DNA of 20,424 bases from an uncultured Bacilli bacterium (GCA_934155185.1 CAKPGT010000016.1:1-20424), one strand, 5' to 3'; counted from the stretch's first letter, positions 11,692-20,119 are shown. The notes: generated by a model not told the origin, from the letters alone. Made by a program: numbers and translations.

Positions 11692-14241
11692 TTATACCTT
11701 TTTTCTTTCATTTATTACATAAAAAGCTATTACTAAAACCGACATAAATGACGTTATTAAACCTTCTTTCATACCATCAGGATAATATTTTAGTTTAATG
11801 TCATGACTACCTTTACCTATATCAAATGATAGAAACGAATTATTATCATAAATCTTAACGTCCTCTTCATCTACAAAAACCTTCCATCCCTTATCATATG
11901 AAATGGTTGAAAACACGGTCTTGTTATTATCAGCATACATGTTTCCTTCAATATATGTATCACTATACTTCTTAACCTTTAGCTCACCACTATTTATATA
12001 CGTATAGAATTGTTTAAATTTATCATTATTTATGTGGTAAGCATAAAATTTAAGATTACCTCCTATACTCTCTTTAAAGTTTATTCTTAATTCTATATCT
12101 CCCTTATTAAGTTTACCTGTATCAAATACATAATACTCATCTGACGTAAGTGAATAGTATCTATCATTTATATTAAAACTACTTACGTTATTGCCACCAA
12201 TGTATAAATATATGTTTTGTTCTTTTGGATTATCAAGTGTTAATATAAGACTCGTCGAAGGATTATCAAGTTCGTAGTAGAAATCCCCATTAGAGTTATT
12301 GCTAAATGATGGTGAAGTTATTTTGCCACCTAATAAATTTTTAACTTTGATAGGCTCAAAGATGTTTTGAACATTAGAAGATAATTCTACGAATTTTTCT
12401 TGATTAAGAAATGGATTATACTCTATTAGCGACCAGTTTTTAATGTCTTTATTAACCGCGTATGCTATAGAAGAACTATAATTATATCCAGTTAAATTGT
12501 AGCTATCAATAGTATCAATAAGCGTATAATAATCATTTTCTATGTAATCACCCATTATATATTTAACATTAAACATTGTATTATAAATAGGTGTTTGATA
12601 ATTCTGATAGTAATAACTATTGATGTTATTTCCTGCCATACCAAGTTTTCTTTGAGCCTTAGCAGTGCTTTCATAAGCCATTGAACTAAATGTTGATATA
12701 CCAGAATAATTATACCAAGCGCCATCATTTAATGTTAAATAGCTAGTTTTCTCAAGTCTATATAGACCATTATCATCACTTTTTGCCTTTTTAATTAGCT
12801 CTTGATAAGGTTTTTTTGTACTCATAAACGTTTTTATATCATGGTTAATGTCCCAATTAGTATTAATACCATATATGCACTCTGCCATTATGAAAAATAG
12901 TAAAATCGTCTTTATAATTTTTTCATTTAAAAACTTTGAATTATATAATATATATAATAAACAATATATCAATAGAAGTATTAAAGACGCAATTGCTTTG
13001 TCAGTAGTAATGTTTTTAAAGTCAAGCTTTAGTGCTACTAAAACAAATATAATAACAAGTTCAAATCCAGCAAGAACCCTAAGAGTCTTTAATTCTTTAA
13101 GTCTTGTTAAAGAATAATATGCTATCATTATAAAACCAAAGACATAAATAAATGAATATCTCCAAGGCAAATCATTAGGGACATGAAAAGCATGCCATAT
13201 AAAATCTAACCTTGTAATAGCAAATGAAGAGATAAATACTATGAAAAATATAACAGTTGCTATCTTATATTTTAATTTTATGTTTTTATTTAAGAATAAT
13301 AGTATAACTGAAGCTATAGAAATTAAGCCACAATATACATTAGGAAGTGGTAACTTATCACTTGCAAAAACCGTTCTAGAAACCCCTGTTATATGATTAA
13401 AGAAGAAATCTAATAATCCAAATGAAGTTTTAAGATATGGAAATGAATCGGTTGTAGCAGAAATAGATGCAAGTGATTTATATAAAGGAATTAACGCAAA
13501 TGAAACTAAAGACGCTGCTAAAATAGATGATATAAAAAAGTAAAGCCCGCTTATTATAAATTCCTTTATTTTAAATCCCTTTTTACACCAAAAGTAGCCA
13601 AGAAAATATAAAACAGAAAAAATGCATATCATATATCCTATAAAATAGTTTGCAAAAAGCATAGTAGCTAAACTAAATACATAAACAAGTGGCTTTTTAT
13701 CATCTATTATTTTATTTATACCATATGCTATTAATGGTAAAAAACCCATTCCATCAAGCCACATTATATTCCAGTAATAAGCACAAAAATACCCAGAATA
13801 TGCATATAAAAGGCCAAATATAGATAACAAAGCACCATCTTTTTTAAATGTTTTCTTTAAGAAAAATGACATTGTAGTTGATGCCATAACAGCCTTTAAT
13901 GCTATAATCACTGAAAAAGCCATTACGATATTTTCTTTTTTAAATAGAAATAGAAGTATATTAAATGGGCTAGATAAGTAATTTAAAAAATTACGATAAA
14001 AAGGTATTCCCCCACCAGTATTAAATGAATATAGTAAACTACTTCCACTTTTTACTCTATCATAAAGCTCATTTAGTAAAGGCCCATATTGATGATAAAA
14101 ATCAACATCAAGCATGGAATTATTACCAAATGGTGCTATTTTCTGGAGTATAAAAATAGTTGATATAACAACAAGTGACAATGCAAAAGTTATATATATC
14201 CATTTATTTTTAATAATATTTTCTTTTATTTTCTTAATCAT
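11692..14241 (-). CDS. yfhO: YfhO-family polytopic membrane protein (GT-C-like)
   Basis: An 849-aa protein with 12 or more membrane helices in residues 1-460. An extracytoplasmic C-terminal beta-rich region (about 470-820) contains the family-typical 'SYDKGWKVFVDEEDVKIYDN' (20 residues), and one more helix ends the protein. YfhO proteins belong to the GT-C-type glycosyltransferase group. In B. subtilis and Listeria they act with CsbB/GtcA-type partners in teichoic-acid glycosylation, but many homologues are uncharacterised and no such partner is next to this gene. An early loop carries Asp residues (MLDVDFYHQYGPL), as in GT-C active sites. The ATG has GGTGAT just upstream. It lies 52 bases after the DUF421 gene and ends at a strong terminator. 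Confidence 0.9.
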   Translation of the reverse strand: MIKKIKENIIKNKWIYITFALSLVVISTIFILQKIAPFGNNSMLDVDFYHQYGPLLNELYDRVKSGSSLLYSFNTGGGIPFYRNFLNYLSSPFNILLFLFKKENIVMAFSVIIALKAVMASTTMSFFLKKTFKKDGALLSIFGLLYAYSGYFCAYYWNIMWLDGMGFLPLIAYGINKIIDDKKPLVYVFSLATMLFANYFIGYMICIFSVLYFLGYFWCKKGFKIKEFIISGLYFFISSILAASLVSFALIPLYKSLASISATTDSFPYLKTSFGLLDFFFNHITGVSRTVFASDKLPLPNVYCGLISIASVILLFLNKNIKLKYKIATVIFFIVFISSFAITRLDFIWHAFHVPNDLPWRYSFIYVFGFIMIAYYSLTRLKELKTLRVLAGFELVIIFVLVALKLDFKNITTDKAIASLILLLIYCLLYILYNSKFLNEKIIKTILLFFIMAECIYGINTNWDINHDIKTFMSTKKPYQELIKKAKSDDNGLYRLEKTSYLTLNDGAWYNYSGISTFSSMAYESTAKAQRKLGMAGNNINSYYYQNYQTPIYNTMFNVKYIMGDYIENDYYTLIDTIDSYNLTGYNYSSSIAYAVNKDIKNWSLIEYNPFLNQEKFVELSSNVQNIFEPIKVKNLLGGKITSPSFSNNSNGDFYYELDNPSTSLILTLDNPKEQNIYLYIGGNNVSSFNINDRYYSLTSDEYYVFDTGKLNKGDIELRINFKESIGGNLKFYAYHINNDKFKQFYTYINSGELKVKKYSDTYIEGNMYADNNKTVFSTISYDKGWKVFVDEEDVKIYDNNSFLSFDIGKGSHDIKLKYYPDGMKEGLITSFMSVLVIAFYVINERKKV

Positions 14242-14293
14242 ACTATCACCATAATAAATGATAACATTAATTAAGATATTTATCTAGTACTTT

Positions 14294-15031
14294 TTATTCT
14301 AAGTATGTATTAACTTTATCTATATCTCTTTTATTAAAAATAGTTAGTTTATAGTTAATATCAACGGTCGCTAACAAAATATCATCATACTCCTTATAAC
14401 CTTTTACCTTAAGTTCACTAATAAGCCATTTCTCATCTTTTTTTATTAATTCTAAATTATGTTGCATTATCTTACCATCTATTATAACATTAGCACATAA
14501 GCCTTGCTTATCACCTTTTAAATTCATACTTTTATTTGTAACTGGTGTATAGTCCTCTTTAGGTAAAAAGCTTATTTTGCCATTCGCTTCCATAAGGGCA
14601 TATTTAATATTACTTACATCAAAATAGCCAGATATTCTGCATGTTTGTAAAAAATCATTTATATCCATCTTTGTTCTTTTTAAATTTCTATATATAAATT
14701 TTCCATCTTGTATTATTATGGTTGGAGTTCCAATAAAAAAACGCCTTGCTTTAATACTTTTCATAGTAAGAAACGAAACAAAAGCTGCAATAAAGCCAAA
14801 TATTATAATAGAAATAATTCCATTAAATACTTGCGAGTCTAAATTCATTGTCATTTCTGCTGCAAAATTGCCTATAGATATACTTATTACATAATCAAAC
14901 AAACTAAGCTCAGAAACCTGTTTTCTTCCTATAAAATTAGTCACTATAAAAAGAGTTATTAAAGAAAAAATAGCCCTCTTAGATACAACAAACACCTCAT
15001 GAAAATTAGTTGATAAAATATCTTTTATCAT
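14294..15031 (-). CDS. DUF421 (YetF/YcaP-family) membrane protein
   Basis: A 245-aa protein with three N-terminal membrane helices. The first contains FSLITLFIVTNFIGRKQVSELSLFDYVISISIGNFAAE (the GRKQ..EL..FD..ISI.IGN pattern is diagnostic). A cytoplasmic domain with the TIIIQDGKFIYRNLKR strand and the M..NDFLQTCR element follows. The family is common in endospore formers; its molecular function is unknown. The chosen ATG (15029-15031) has AGGTG six bases upstream; an in-frame GTG three codons earlier is part of that site. It sits between a terminator and yfhO and may be co-transcribed with yfhO. Confidence 0.92.
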   Translation of the reverse strand: MIKDILSTNFHEVFVVSKRAIFSLITLFIVTNFIGRKQVSELSLFDYVISISIGNFAAEMTMNLDSQVFNGIISIIIFGFIAAFVSFLTMKSIKARRFFIGTPTIIIQDGKFIYRNLKRTKMDINDFLQTCRISGYFDVSNIKYALMEANGKISFLPKEDYTPVTNKSMNLKGDKQGLCANVIIDGKIMQHNLELIKKDEKWLISELKVKGYKEYDDILLATVDINYKLTIFNKRDIDKVNTYLE

Positions 15032-15077
15032 TTTTATCACCTATAATTATGATTAACTATGATATAAAAAATTATTC

Positions 15078-15108
15078 AAAAAAACTTAAGAGATTATCCC
15101 TCAAGTTT
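15078..15108 (-). terminator. Intrinsic terminator after the Ig-like protein gene
   Basis: An 11-bp stem, AAACTTGAGGG against CTCTTAAGTTT with two G-U pairs, has a 5-base loop and is followed by seven T on the minus strand. Confidence 0.85.
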
Positions 15109-15137
15109 ATTATTTAATTATATATGCTTTCTGCTAA

Positions 15138-16175
15138 CTAATTTGTTTTAGCTTGTATAACTCCACTTTTTGAAACAGATTTTATATTAGTAGTACCATC
15201 TATAATATATTCAACATTAAAATATATTACTCTAGTTACATCACTTTCTTCAAATATAACAGTATCTGCTAAACTACTTGGTTCTAATCCTACGTAGCTA
15301 CCATTTCCTATCTTATATGCAAGTTTAGATACACTAGCATTTTCGCATGTAACATCATACTTAGCACTGTTTGTTTCTACTTCTTTTATAGTTAAATCAC
15401 AAGTGCCAGATAAAGCTTTAGTAGTAGTTACGTTTTTGCCTGAGAACTTTCTTAGTTTATACTTAGTAACCTTACTATTATTAGGGTAATATATTACTTT
15501 AAACGTAATATCTCCTTTTAACTGTTTTTCACTAAATGGCACAGTATCATTAAGCTTTTTAGTAAGCAATTTATTATAATTGCCATCATCTATACTATAT
15601 TGTATTTCCTTAACTTTGGCATTATCACAACTTATAGAATAATCTATACCATTATACTTTTTAGTTAATGATGAGAAAGAACAATAACCGCTTCCATCCT
15701 TAAGAACTTTTATATTAAACTTAGCAGTTTTATTTGATCCATCTAGTGTAGTTGCAACTATCTTAGTTTTACCAGGACTTAGTGCTGTTACCTTTCCATT
15801 CTTATCTACCTCTGCTATGCTAGGATCCATACTTTCATACTTAATTGACTTATTTGTTGCAGATGATGGTAAAACAGTTAGATATACTTTACGAGCAGTA
15901 TTTTCTTTTAATGTAATATCTTTAACTAATGGTTTTATTTCTGTTATTAAAACCTTCTTACCATTTTTATCTTCTCTTACTATTCTACCTATTAAATCAT
16001 TACTCTTAAATCCAAAAAGCGTTCCATATCCAAACACTATAAGTAATAGAACCGCCAGAAAAGAAATAGTTACTATTATAAGTGATTTTCTCTTTGTTTC
16101 CTTATCAGCTAGTCTTGGCCTTCCTACTGGATTTTTGTCTTTATCACTGCTAAAAAATTCTCCTTCTTTTTTCAT
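15138..16175 (-). CDS. Membrane-anchored Big_2 (Ig-like) protein with two Cys-paired repeats
   Basis: A 345-aa protein. Residues 1-31 are a charged cytoplasmic tail with an AT-hook-like GRPR (18-21), 32-55 a membrane helix, and 78-157 a bacterial Ig-like group 2 domain (S-x-D-P-S-I-A-x-V-D-x-x-G-K-V-T-A-L-x-P-G). Two repeats of about 70 residues follow, at 162-232 and 256-324, aligned without gaps at an offset of 94. Each opens SG-x-C, has a second Cys exactly 18 residues on (165/183, 259/277), then CxNAxV, YxIxxGxY and DTVxFxE. The Cys pairs suggest a disulphide in each repeat. A surface or envelope structural role is inferred. The ATG has GGGAG eight bases upstream. It is monocistronic, with its own promoter and terminator. 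Confidence 0.85.
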   Translation of the reverse strand: MKKEGEFFSSDKDKNPVGRPRLADKETKRKSLIIVTISFLAVLLLIVFGYGTLFGFKSNDLIGRIVREDKNGKKVLITEIKPLVKDITLKENTARKVYLTVLPSSATNKSIKYESMDPSIAEVDKNGKVTALSPGKTKIVATTLDGSNKTAKFNIKVLKDGSGYCSFSSLTKKYNGIDYSISCDNAKVKEIQYSIDDGNYNKLLTKKLNDTVPFSEKQLKGDITFKVIYYPNNSKVTKYKLRKFSGKNVTTTKALSGTCDLTIKEVETNSAKYDVTCENASVSKLAYKIGNGSYVGLEPSSLADTVIFEESDVTRVIYFNVEYIIDGTTNIKSVSKSGVIQAKTN

Positions 16176-16205
16176 CTATAACACTCCCATATTTACTTTT
16201 TTCCT

Positions 16206-16234
16206 ATTATAATAATATCATCAAAAATACCTAA
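16206..16234 (-). promoter_or_regulatory. Candidate promoter of the Ig-like protein gene
   Basis: TATAAT (16206-16211) with TTAGGT (16229-16234) 17 bases upstream. The -10 is perfect and the -35 weak. The leader would be about 25 bases. Confidence 0.5.
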
Positions 16235-16280
16235 GAACAACTATATCATATAAATAGTGTAAAGTAATTTTACATATATA

Positions 16281-16961
16281 TTAATACAAATTATTGTTAT
16301 CAAATACTTTATCATCAATAAGTAATTCATGTATTTCTTCTTCTAAATTATTTAAGTAAACATCTTCTATTCTTGAAACCATACATTTTTGTGATATTAA
16401 AATAGAGTTTAGTTTTTTTGTTGCTTCATCTAAATCATCATTTACTATAACATAGTTATATTTTGCTACTTCATTTATCTCTTTATACGCCTTTTTAAAT
16501 CTTTCAATTATTTTATCATTACTTTCAGTACCACGTTTTTTTAATCTTAATATTATATCTTTCATGGTGGGTGGCATTATAAATATAAATAAGGCATCAG
16601 GCACTTCTTGTTTTATTTTAAGTGCTCCTTGAACTTCTATAACTAGAAAAACATCAATCCCTTTATTTAAATAATCTGTAATTTTTTCTTTGGGAGTACC
16701 ATAATAATCATCATTATATAAAGCATATTCTAAAAATTCTTCATTTTCTATCTTTTTTTCAAATGTTTCTTTATCAATAAAGTAGTAATTTATTCCCTCT
16801 TCTTCACCTTTTCTAGGTTTTCTAGTTGTGCAGGATACTGACACCCAAAAATTATCATTATATTCTCTTAGTCTTTCGCATATTGAATCTTTACCAGAAC
16901 CAGATGGTCCTGATATAACAACCAAACTACCTCTTGTATTAGATTTAATTATTTTATTCAT
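16281..16961 (-). CDS. gmk: Guanylate kinase
   Basis: Gmk converts GMP (and dGMP) to GDP with ATP. The 226-aa protein has the P-loop GPSGSGKDS, the GMP-binding segment VSCTTRKPRKGEEEGINYYF, EFLEYALYNDDYYGTPK, VFLVIEVQGALKI and the lid RLKKRGTES. It carries about 20 residues beyond the usual 205-aa length (a C-terminal acidic tail). The start is uncertain: ATG at 16959-16961 (MNKIIKSN) is chosen, with only a weak TGGTAAT upstream, while ATG at 16973 and TTG at 16979 are also in frame. A terminator ends 17 bases before the chosen start and no promoter fits between them, so expression may depend on read-through from the pilin gene. Confidence 0.95.
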   Translation of the reverse strand: MNKIIKSNTRGSLVVISGPSGSGKDSICERLREYNDNFWVSVSCTTRKPRKGEEEGINYYFIDKETFEKKIENEEFLEYALYNDDYYGTPKEKITDYLNKGIDVFLVIEVQGALKIKQEVPDALFIFIMPPTMKDIILRLKKRGTESNDKIIERFKKAYKEINEVAKYNYVIVNDDLDEATKKLNSILISQKCMVSRIEDVYLNNLEEEIHELLIDDKVFDNNNLY

Positions 16962-16977
16962 AGTAATTACCATGTAC

Positions 16978-16999
16978 AAAAAAAGACCACAACGGCCTT
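16978..16999 (-). terminator. Intrinsic terminator after the pilin-like gene, abutting gmk
   Basis: AAGGCC-GTTGT-GGTCTT (one G-U pair) is followed by TTTTTTG. The stem includes the pilin stop codon. Because gmk starts within about 20 bases, this may act as a partial attenuator. Confidence 0.75.
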
Positions 17000-17192
17000 A
17001 TTTGCACTTTCCTTCCCCAGGATTTGCACCTTTTTCATATTTTTCACCAACTAATTCACATGAAGTCTTAGTTATTGAATCCTTTAAATAACCACCAAAT
17101 ACCTTAATTAAACTAACCGCTATTACAGTTACTAATGCTATTATTAATACATACTCAACTAATGCCTGTCCATTATTTTTTAAGTTTTTCAT
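16998..17192 (-). CDS. Flp-like class IVb pilin
   Basis: A 64-aa protein with a prepilin peptidase site of Flp type: a short basic leader KNLKNNG, cleavage after Gly, then QALVEY with the conserved Glu5 and Tyr6. A single hydrophobic helix follows (VLIIALVTVIAVSLIKVFGG). The C-terminal tail has two Cys (TSCELVGEKY ... GKCK) that could form a disulphide loop. No tad/cpa assembly genes or prepilin peptidase gene are nearby, so it is an orphan pilin here. The ATG at 17190-17192 is chosen because AGAGG is nine bases upstream; an ATG three codons earlier lies right against that site. It has its own promoter. Confidence 0.85.
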   Translation of the reverse strand: MKNLKNNGQALVEYVLIIALVTVIAVSLIKVFGGYLKDSITKTSCELVGEKYEKGANPGEGKCK

Positions 17193-17221
17193 AATCCACA
17201 TCCTCTTATCATACTAACTAT

Positions 17222-17251
17222 AGTTTACCACTTTAAGTAATATCTTGTCAA
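17222..17251 (-). promoter_or_regulatory. Promoter of the pilin-like gene
   Basis: TTGACA (17246-17251), an 18-base spacer and TAAACT (17222-17227) with TG one base before it. The -35 is perfect. Confidence 0.7.
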
Positions 17252-17264
17252 TTACTGTTTAGTT

Positions 17265-19298
17265 TTATTTTCTAATTATTCTAGTAGTATTTAAAATTGT
17301 AAGAAGTGTAACACCTGTATCAGCAAAAACAGCTTGCCACATACTAGCCATTCCAAAAGCACTTAATATTAGTATAGATACTTTAACACCTATAGCAAAT
17401 ATTAAGTTTTGTTTAATTATTTTTTTAGTTAGTTTAGATATTTCAATTGCAAGAGGTATTTTAGTTAATGAATCATTCATTATTACAACATCAGATGCTT
17501 CTATTGCAGATTGTGAACCTAAACCACCCATTGATATTCCAACGTCTGCTAATGCTAATGATGGTGCATCATTTATTCCATCTCCGACAAAAGCGGTTTT
17601 CATATTATTTTCTTTAATTATACTATTAAGTTCATTATATTTATCTTCTGGTAGCATCTCGTATTTTACTTCATCTAATCCTACTTTGCTATATATATCT
17701 AGTGCTGAATCTTTATTATCTCCAGTAAACATATAGGTTTTGATCCCATTTTTCTTAAGTTTTGAAATAGCTTCTTTAGAATCTTTTTTAATGCTATCTG
17801 TTAATGATATTTTAGCAGATACCTTATCATCTATACTTAAATATATATAATTATCATCTTTATCAGTCTTTATAAATGTAGGTGATCCAACCTTGATTTT
17901 TTTATCATTAATTTTACAAGAAATACCTCTACCACTATACTCTTTAAAATTAGTAACATTATATTTTTTAATTTTCTTATCAAAAACATTCAATATAGAT
18001 TTAGCTGTTGGATGATTTGAAAGACTTTCTATAGATACTAGGTATCTTACTATTTCATCCTTGGTATATTCTTTATTTAATATAACTAGATCATAACTAT
18101 TTGCGATACCTGTTGTAATAGTACCTGTCTTATCAAATACTATTTTATTTACGTAACTAAGGGATTCAAGAAAGTCGCTCCCCTTTATTAAAATACCTGA
18201 TTTTGATGCCTTACCAATTCCAGAAAAGTATCCAAGTGGTACTGAAATTGCAATCGCACATGGACAAGATACAACTAAAAATACTAATGCTCTATATATA
18301 GAATCTTTTATACTTATATTAAATAGAGGAAGTATTATTGCAATTAAAAGAGCAAGTACTAATATTATTGGTGTATAAATTCTAGCTGCTTTAGACACGA
18401 ATGTTTCTGTTTTAGCTTTCCTATCACTAGCATTTTCAGTTAATTCTAAAATTCTAGATACTGTACTATCTTCATATTTGCTAGTTACTTTAACTTCTAT
18501 TAGTTCACCATGATTAATAGAACCTGATAAAACTTTATCATTAACCTCTACTTTTCTAAGTTTACTTTCCCCTGTTAAAGCTGAGGTATCTAATAGTGAA
18601 TTTCCTTTTAACACAATACCATCTAATGGAACTTTCTCACCCTTTTTAATTACTATAATATCACCTATATTAACGTTTTCAGGAAGAATAGTTACTATTT
18701 CATCATCTTTCTTTAAATTAGCATAAGAAGGCTTTATATCCATTAATGCACTAATTGATTTTCTAGAATTATTAACCGCTAATTCTTCTAATATTTTACC
18801 TATTTCGTATAAAATTATTACCATTAAACCTTCATGAATATTATTTGTTAAATAAGCTCCCACACAAGATACGGTAACAAGAAGATTTTCATTTATTGTC
18901 TTGGACTTAAAAAGTAGTTTAATAGAATTAGTAAACGTTCTAAAAAGAAGACATATGTAGCTTAAAATTATAAATATTTTAGATGGTATTCCTTTAAATA
19001 TAAACATACCTAAAGCGCCAAATATTATACCTAAAACAAGTCTTGCAACATGAAATTTAAGTTTACTTTTATTTTGAGCTGTCTCATTTAAATCTAAAAT
19101 AATAATATCAGGTTCTACTTGCCTTACGATATTTGAAACTAATCTTTTAGCGTCATTACTATCTGTTTCAACGGTCACAAGTAACTTAGAAAAATTTACT
19201 GATGCAAAAGATATATTTTTTTCAGCATTAAGCTTTTTTTCTATTTCAAGTGCACATCCTGCACAATCTAATTCATTTAATTTATATTTATATCTCAT
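17265..19298 (-). CDS. cadA: Cd/Zn/Co-type heavy-metal P1B ATPase
   Basis: A 677-aa efflux ATPase that exports divalent metals (Zn, Cd, possibly Co or Pb). It has a single N-terminal metal-binding domain with CAGC (Cys12, Cys15) and a helix bundle. The actuator motif is TGES, and the transmembrane metal site is SCPC (Cys345, Cys347). The phosphorylation Asp389 is in DKTGT. SNHPTA (HP motif), the MFTGD segment and GDGINDAPSLA follow. The C-terminal helix ends VFADTGVTLLTILNTTRI, typical of ZntA/CadA rather than CopA. The ATG overlaps the end of the upstream repressor gene by 11 bases, so translation is coupled and metal induction is expected. Confidence 0.95.
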   Translation of the reverse strand: MRYKYKLNELDCAGCALEIEKKLNAEKNISFASVNFSKLLVTVETDSNDAKRLVSNIVRQVEPDIIILDLNETAQNKSKLKFHVARLVLGIIFGALGMFIFKGIPSKIFIILSYICLLFRTFTNSIKLLFKSKTINENLLVTVSCVGAYLTNNIHEGLMVIILYEIGKILEELAVNNSRKSISALMDIKPSYANLKKDDEIVTILPENVNIGDIIVIKKGEKVPLDGIVLKGNSLLDTSALTGESKLRKVEVNDKVLSGSINHGELIEVKVTSKYEDSTVSRILELTENASDRKAKTETFVSKAARIYTPIILVLALLIAIILPLFNISIKDSIYRALVFLVVSCPCAIAISVPLGYFSGIGKASKSGILIKGSDFLESLSYVNKIVFDKTGTITTGIANSYDLVILNKEYTKDEIVRYLVSIESLSNHPTAKSILNVFDKKIKKYNVTNFKEYSGRGISCKINDKKIKVGSPTFIKTDKDDNYIYLSIDDKVSAKISLTDSIKKDSKEAISKLKKNGIKTYMFTGDNKDSALDIYSKVGLDEVKYEMLPEDKYNELNSIIKENNMKTAFVGDGINDAPSLALADVGISMGGLGSQSAIEASDVVIMNDSLTKIPLAIEISKLTKKIIKQNLIFAIGVKVSILILSAFGMASMWQAVFADTGVTLLTILNTTRIIRK

Positions 19299-19581
19299 TT
19301 ACATGGTCACAACCCATCTTAAATATTTTTTCAACATGATCATCAGCTAAAAAATAGTATGTCATGTTTCCCTCTTTTCTATACTTAACAAGTTTAGAAT
19401 CCTTAAGTATTCTAAGTTGATGTGATACAGCTGACTGACTAACTTTAATTTTTTCAGCTATATCATTTACGCACATCTCATTATTTATAAGAACATTCAT
19501 AATTTTAACCCTAGTTGAGTCTCCAAATATTTTAAAAAGTTCGGATAAATCTATCATCTTATCATCATCAAGTAATTTCAT
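19288..19581 (-). CDS. ArsR/SmtB-family metal-responsive repressor (CzrA-like)
   Basis: A 97-aa winged-helix repressor. KIFGDSTRVKIMNVL is followed by the recognition helix VSQSAVSHQLRILKDSKLV and the wing VKYRKEGNMTYYFL. Helix alpha5 carries D-x-H-x10-H-x2-E (in DDHVEKIFKMGCDHVNE), the exact zinc site of SmtB/CzrA. Of the CadC alpha3 Cys pair only one Cys remains (MCVNDIA). This predicts zinc-type rather than Cd/Pb-type sensing. The ATG at 19579-19581 has AAGGG eight bases upstream; an in-frame ATG at 19614 lies inside the operator and is rejected. It forms an operon with the ATPase gene. Confidence 0.93.
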   Translation of the reverse strand: MKLLDDDKMIDLSELFKIFGDSTRVKIMNVLINNEMCVNDIAEKIKVSQSAVSHQLRILKDSKLVKYRKEGNMTYYFLADDHVEKIFKMGCDHVNEI

Positions 19582-19597
19582 TTTTATTTCCCTTCTA

Positions 19598-19615
19598 TAT
19601 GAATATATGTTCATA
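19598..19615. promoter_or_regulatory. SmtB/CzrA-type operator
   Basis: The palindrome TATGAA-CATATA-TTCATA lies between the -10 and the start codon. Its core TGAACATATATTCA closely resembles the TGAAC-type 12-2-12 operators of this repressor family. It would block transcription when the repressor is metal-free. Confidence 0.75.
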
Positions 19616-19622
19616 CATTAAT

Positions 19623-19651
19623 ATTATACGTAACAAAAAAGAAGCTGTCAA
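19623..19651 (-). promoter_or_regulatory. Perfect-consensus promoter of the metal operon
   Basis: TTGACA (19646-19651), exactly 17 bases, TATAAT (19623-19628). The start point falls at the edge of the operator. The -35 overlaps the stop codon of the upstream gene and lies in the loop of its terminator. Confidence 0.92.
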
Positions 19652-19668
19652 CATAATTTTTTGCTTCT
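19634..19668 (-). terminator. Terminator of the 129-aa gene, containing the next promoter
   Basis: AGAAGC (19663-19668) pairs with GCTTCT (19640-19645) around a 17-base loop and is followed by a T-run. The long loop makes it a modest terminator. Confidence 0.5.
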
Positions 19669-20037
19669 CATTAATTTTATACTATTACAATCATTTATTT
19701 TATACCTAGCATTAGTCATTTTAAGTACTTTCTTCTTAGACAAACTGTCACTAGATTTATATTTAGCATTATTATTGCTACTTATTTGTGGTATTCTAGA
19801 ATTTTTATATTCACTTATATATTTAAATGCTGCTTCTACAATATAATCATATATTGGATCAGAAGTATTTGTATTTGCTAAATTACTTTGGAATACTCTA
19901 AATATTGCACCATCTAAGTGAAGTTCATAATATCCACCACAATATATAATTAAATTACTTATATTATACTTTATTAGATCTCTTTTTAAGTTATCAATAA
20001 AAGTATCTATATTAGTTACTAAAACATTTTTAACCAT
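19648..20037 (-). CDS. Unrecognised 129-aa protein
   Basis: No family recognised. The N-terminal 80 residues look like a small folded alpha/beta domain: VLVTNIDTFIDNLKRDLIKY, then LIIYCGGYYELHLDGAIFRV, and then DPIYDYIVEAAFKYISEY. The C-terminal 45 residues are Ser/Asn/Lys-rich, basic and probably disordered, ending KLMRSKKLC. No signal peptide or membrane helix is seen. The ATG has AAGGGGG six bases upstream. It stands alone between a pseudogene and the metal operon, with its own promoter candidate and terminator. Confidence 0.75.
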   Translation of the reverse strand: MVKNVLVTNIDTFIDNLKRDLIKYNISNLIIYCGGYYELHLDGAIFRVFQSNLANTNTSDPIYDYIVEAAFKYISEYKNSRIPQISSNNNAKYKSSDSLSKKKVLKMTNARYKINDCNSIKLMRSKKLC

Positions 20038-20090
20038 TATAATCCCCCTTTCTGGTAGTTTGCGCCATCAAAAACCCGTTAATAGTTAGT

Positions 20091-20119
20091 ATTATATACG
20101 ATTATAACAGAAAAGTCCA
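20091..20119 (-). promoter_or_regulatory. Candidate promoter of the 129-aa gene
   Basis: TGGACT (20114-20119), 17 bases, TATAAT (20091-20096). A second, extended -10 TGTTATAAT is at 20101-20109. The -35 overlaps the upstream terminator stem. The leader of about 45 bases contains an imperfect hairpin, GGTTTTTG against CAAACTACC (20052-20076). Confidence 0.45.

Noticed and set aside
15817..16212. Plus-strand frame opposite the Ig-like protein N-terminus
   Set aside because: It overlaps a well-supported minus-strand gene with domain structure and has no independent support.
16259..16275. TGTAAA-ATTAC-TTTACA as a terminator after gmk
   Set aside because: The 6-bp A/T-rich stem has no T-run after it on the minus strand.
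20041..20096. Leader of the 129-aa gene (GATGGCG, GGGTTTTTG) as a riboswitch such as fluoride or preQ1
   Set aside because: The conserved cores and pseudoknot partners of those classes are not present; only one short imperfect hairpin is visible.
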